Assembly: GCA_902797195.1 (NCBI GenBank)
Contig: CADBRY010000126.1
Span: forward strand, 1 to 8,493
Origin: an uncultured Eubacteriales bacterium
Lineage (GTDB): Bacteria; Bacillota; Clostridia; Peptostreptococcales; Anaerovoracaceae
Length of the DNA: 8,493 nucleotides
Direction: 5' to 3'
In this document: positions 5,797 to 8,493 of the stretch, piece after piece
How positions within the stretch are numbered: the stretch's first letter is position 1
Layout of the letters: the number at the start of each line of letters is the position of its first letter
Notes under the pieces: model-generated
What the model saw: only the letters and a program-made list of their open reading frames with translations
The model's database searches: none
Told to the model about the DNA's origin: nothing
Program-made: the position numbers and the translations under genes

Positions 5797-5823
5797 GTCA
5801 ATGACGGGGCAGATATCTGCTGG

Positions 5824-5870
5824 ATGTAAAGGCAACGGAAACATGGAATGTAAAGGCAACGAAAAATGGA
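5824..5870 (+). repeat. Tandem duplication of the mnmE translation-start region
   Basis: Unit 1 (5824-5847) and unit 2 (5848-5870) are near-identical copies, 24 and 23 bases, differing by one substitution and one missing base within the A-rich part. Each contains ATGTAAAGGCAACG and ends in ATGGA. Unit 2 carries the real mnmE ATG (5866). The ATG of unit 1 (5843) opens a 12-codon frame (MECKGNEKWKTL) that ends at 5881 and overlaps the mnmE start in another frame. The AAAGG of unit 2, nine bases before the ATG, is the only Shine-Dalgarno-like sequence for mnmE. Confidence 0.85.
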
Positions 5871-7272
5871 AGACACTATAGCTGCAATCGCAACTGCATA
5901 TGGAGAAGCGGGAATAGGAGTGGTGCGCATAAGCGGAAAAGATGCGTTGCCTTTGCTTGAAAAAATCTTCAAAAGCGGCTCCCGGGAAGAAGCGGGGGAA
6001 AAGGCCCGAAGAGAGGACGGAAACTCCGTCCCCGAGAGGCTGATGAGATACGGCCACATCGTCGACCCTTCGACCGGCCATGTGATCGATGAGTCCATGG
6101 CGGTGTATTTTAAGGGACCCAGAAGTTATACCGCCGAAGACGTTGTGGAGATCTACTGTCACGGAAGCCTTATCGCTCTTAAGAACACTTTGGCGGTGGC
6201 ACTGGAAAACGGAGCCCGCCTTGCGGAGCCGGGTGAGTTTACCAAGCGGGCTTTTTTGAACGGGCGCATAGACCTTACTCAGGCGGAGGCGGTCATAGAC
6301 ATGATCAAGGCCCGGTCCGACAGCGGATACGACATGGCCATCGCCCAGCTTGACGGAGAACTTTCCCGCCAGGTGGGAAGGATAAGAAAAGAGCTTTTGG
6401 ACCTTCTTGTGGAGATGGCGGTGAACATCGATTACCCCGAGGAGGACATCGAGGAAATTACACTGAAAACGACCGAGAAAAAACTATCGCTAATAGGCGA
6501 TATGATTGGCGAGATCCTTGAAAATTCAAGGACCGGAAGGATGATCAGAGAGGGACTTCGCATAGCCATCGCAGGCCGTCCCAACGTGGGAAAGTCCTCC
6601 CTGATGAACGCAATTCTTAAGGAAAACAGGGCCATAGTCACGGAGATCCCCGGCACCACAAGAGACACCATTGAAGAGTCTGCCACCATAAGGGACATCC
6701 CCGTGGTACTGGTGGACACCGCAGGCATCCATGACACCGATGACAAGGTGGAGATCCTGGGGATAGAGAGAAGCCGCAGGGCATTTCAGGACGCGGACTT
6801 TATAATCCTGGTCATCGACGGAAGCAGAAATCTTAGCGACGAGGATGTGAAACTTCTCAGAGAGAGAATAGAAAAACCCACCCTGGTTGTTATAAACAAA
6901 TCCGACCTTGAAAATGTGGTCAGTGAAGAGGACGTGAAAGCCCACCATCCATCCTGCAGGATAGTCCACACCTCCATGAAGGATGGCAAGGGCCTTGGAG
7001 AAATTGAGGACATTATCGAAGAGATGGTCTACGGCGGCAGGATCCGCCAGAAGGAGGCTTTCTTTGTCAGCAACGTGAGGCACATACAGCTGCTGCGTCA
7101 GGCCAGAGAAGACGTTCTTCGCGGAAAGGCAATGGCAGCGGCCAAACAGCCTCTGGATATAATCGAAGTTGATGCCAGATCCGCCTACGATGATCTGGGA
7201 GAGATAATCGGAGAAACGGTTTCCGATGACGTTTTGAAGGAAGTTTTTTCAAGGTTCTGCCTTGGGAAGTGA
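5866..7272 (+). CDS. mnmE: tRNA uridine-5-carboxymethylaminomethyl(34) synthesis GTPase MnmE
   Basis: MnmE (TrmE) works with MnmG to modify the wobble uridine at position 34 of tRNAs that read two-fold degenerate codons. The 468-residue product has normal length and all parts: a folate-binding N-terminal domain (about 1-118), a helical domain and an inserted G domain (about 228-385). The G motifs are GRPNVGKS (237-244), TTRD (264-267), DTAG (284-287) and NKSD (344-347). The C-terminal FCLGK keeps the functional cysteine (Cys465). The start is supported by the family N terminus MEDTIAAIAT. It begins 101 bases after jag, behind a terminator, and I see no clear promoter of its own. Codon use is more GC-rich than in the left arm. 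Confidence 0.97.
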   Translation: MEDTIAAIATAYGEAGIGVVRISGKDALPLLEKIFKSGSREEAGEKARREDGNSVPERLMRYGHIVDPSTGHVIDESMAVYFKGPRSYTAEDVVEIYCHGSLIALKNTLAVALENGARLAEPGEFTKRAFLNGRIDLTQAEAVIDMIKARSDSGYDMAIAQLDGELSRQVGRIRKELLDLLVEMAVNIDYPEEDIEEITLKTTEKKLSLIGDMIGEILENSRTGRMIREGLRIAIAGRPNVGKSSLMNAILKENRAIVTEIPGTTRDTIEESATIRDIPVVLVDTAGIHDTDDKVEILGIERSRRAFQDADFIILVIDGSRNLSDEDVKLLRERIEKPTLVVINKSDLENVVSEEDVKAHHPSCRIVHTSMKDGKGLGEIEDIIEEMVYGGRIRQKEAFFVSNVRHIQLLRQAREDVLRGKAMAAAKQPLDIIEVDARSAYDDLGEIIGETVSDDVLKEVFSRFCLGK

Positions 7273-7278
7273 GGATAA

Positions 7279-8493
7279 ATGGAATACCTGATGGGACAAT
7301 ACGACATCATAGTCATAGGCGCAGGACATGCGGGATGCGAGGCTGGCCTTGCTGCCGCACGCATGGGCAAGAAGACTTTGATGCTTTCTATAACACTTGA
7401 AGCCGTGGCCATGATGGCCTGCAATCCTTCCATTGGAGGCACGGGAAAGGGCCATCTTGTAAGGGAAATCGACGCTTTGGGCGGCCAGATGGGACTGAAT
7501 ATCGACAAGACCTTCATCCAGAGCCGTATGCTGAATACGGCAAAGGGTCCTGCGGTCCATTCCCTGAGAGCGCAGGCGGATAAAAATGCCTACCACCGGG
7601 AGATGAAAAAGACTCTGGAAGAAGAGAGAAACCTCGACCTGAGACAGGGTGAGGCGGTGGATCTAAAGATAGAAGATGGCAGAGTAAAAGGTGTTGTTCT
7701 TCGCACGGGAGCGGTGTACGAAGCCCAAGCCGTCATCCTTGCAACGGGAACATTTCTGGGAGGTAAGATCTTCATAGGAGACAGCGTTTACGAGAGCGGA
7801 CCCAACGGCATGGCCCCATCCACCATGCTTGCGGAAAAGCTTAAGGAATACGGATTTCCAATGCGCCGCTTCAAGACGGGAACGCCGGCGAGAGCCCTTG
7901 GAAGAAGTCTTGATACCGATAAGATGATCCGCCAGGATGGGGATCCTGTTATAGTTCCATTTTCTTTTATGAATGAGGAACTAACCAGAGATCAGATAAG
8001 CTGCTGGCTCACATATACCAACGAAAAGACCCATGAAATAATAAGGGAAAACTCACACCGGTCGGCACTTTTTGGCGGGCAGATCGAGGGGATAGGACCA
8101 AGGTACTGTCCTTCCATTGAGGATAAAATCAACAGATTCCCCGACAGACAGAGACACCAGCTTTTCATTGAACCTGAGGGGCTGACTACCGACGAAGTAT
8201 ATATCCAGGGGATGTCATCCAGCCTTCCCGAAGATGTTCAGGGAGACTTCTACAGGAGCATCGAAGGCCTTGAAAACCTTGAGATAGTGAGGCCTGCCTA
8301 CGCCATAGAGTACGACTGCATCGATCCCCTTGCCATCAAGACCTCCCTTGAAAGCAGGGAGATCCGGGGCCTGTTCTGCGCCGGCCAGTTCAACGGCAGT
8401 TCGGGATACGAGGAGGCTGCAGCCCAGGGACTTATGGCGGGAATAAACGCCGTACTTATGCTGGATGGAAAAGAGGCCTTTGTTCTCGACCGA
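7279..8493 (+). CDS. mnmG: tRNA uridine-5-carboxymethylaminomethyl(34) synthesis enzyme MnmG, N-terminal part (cut by window edge)
   Basis: MnmG (GidA) is the FAD-binding partner of MnmE in tRNA wobble-uridine modification. The frame stays open for 405 codons to the window edge; the family is usually about 620-640 residues, so the C-terminal third is missing. The FAD-binding loop GAGHAG (14-19) follows the hydrophobic strand IIVIG. Further family blocks are [22 protein letters not shown] (48-69, including a conserved cysteine), [22 protein letters not shown] and [22 protein letters not shown] sequence overlaps the mnmE stop and lies four bases before the ATG at 7279, a short but workable spacing. 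A second ATG at 7291 is possible. The six-base gap to mnmE indicates one transcript and probably balanced production of the two subunits. Confidence 0.97.
   Translation, partial: MEYLMGQYDIIVIGAGHAGCEAGLAAARMGKKTLMLSITLEAVAMMACNPSIGGTGKGHLVREIDALGGQMGLNIDKTFIQSRMLNTAKGPAVHSLRAQADKNAYHREMKKTLEEERNLDLRQGEAVDLKIEDGRVKGVVLRTGAVYEAQAVILATGTFLGGKIFIGDSVYESGPNGMAPSTMLAEKLKEYGFPMRRFKTGTPARALGRSLDTDKMIRQDGDPVIVPFSFMNEELTRDQISCWLTYTNEKTHEIIRENSHRSALFGGQIEGIGPRYCPSIEDKINRFPDRQRHQLFIEPEGLTTDEVYIQGMSSSLPEDVQGDFYRSIEGLENLEIVRPAYAIEYDCIDPLAIKTSLESREIRGLFCAGQFNGSSGYEEAAAQGLMAGINAVLMLDGKEAFVLDR

Noticed and set aside
5795..5823. TTGTCA at 5795-5800 as the -35 box of an mnmE promoter
   Set aside because: No -10-like hexamer lies 16-18 bases downstream, and the hexamer overlaps the terminator T run.
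7291..7293. Alternative mnmG start at the second ATG
   Set aside because: The first ATG at 7279 has a GAGG close upstream and a tight six-base gap to mnmE; the second has no better site. It remains possible, changing only four residues.
1..8493. Mobile element, CRISPR array, defence island or new multi-gene system
   Set aside because: All substantial frames belong to well-known housekeeping families in a conserved order. There are no transposase or integrase genes, no regularly spaced repeats and no unexplained gene-size gap.

Overview
The window is the chromosomal replication-origin neighbourhood of a Bacillota bacterium, most probably a member of the Clostridia. The evidence is the gene order (recF-dnaN-dnaA, origin, then divergent rpmH-rnpA-yidD-yidC-jag-mnmE-mnmG), a short YidC without a lipoprotein signal, a Jag/KhpB protein, AGGAGG ribosome-binding sites and heavy AGA/AGG and ATA codon use. 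I cannot name the genus from the sequence.

Left arm (1-3139, minus strand): recF (5' part only), dnaN and dnaA, all read leftward away from the origin. The 173-base gap between dnaA and dnaN holds a recognisable unwinding element: a perfect DnaA box, a weaker adjoining box, a short G run, a row of TAG/TAA trinucleotides matching the DnaA-trio motif, and then a very AT-rich stretch. The 334-base gap between dnaA and rpmH holds a second DnaA-box cluster, including a perfect head-to-head pair. The origin therefore looks bipartite, on either side of dnaA, as in Bacillus subtilis.

Right arm (3375-8493, plus strand): a consensus-perfect vegetative promoter drives rpmH, rnpA, yidD, yidC and jag. 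These cover ribosomal protein bL34, the RNase P protein, two membrane-protein insertion factors and an RNA-binding regulator. A hairpin overlaps the rpmH stop codon, and an intrinsic terminator follows jag. mnmE and mnmG, the two subunits of the tRNA wobble-uridine (U34) modification enzyme, follow with a 6-base gap; mnmG runs off the window.

The genes are standard housekeeping genes, and I see no mobile element, CRISPR array, defence system or new multi-gene system. The least ordinary signal is a short repeated motif, AAAGGCAACG. A 14-base form stands where the Shine-Dalgarno sequence should be in front of recF and, in a tandem duplication, in front of mnmE. A related copy lies in the origin region, where it forms an inverted repeat. 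Other points are the missing Shine-Dalgarno sequences at dnaA and rnpA, and a shift to more GC-rich codon use from mnmE onward.
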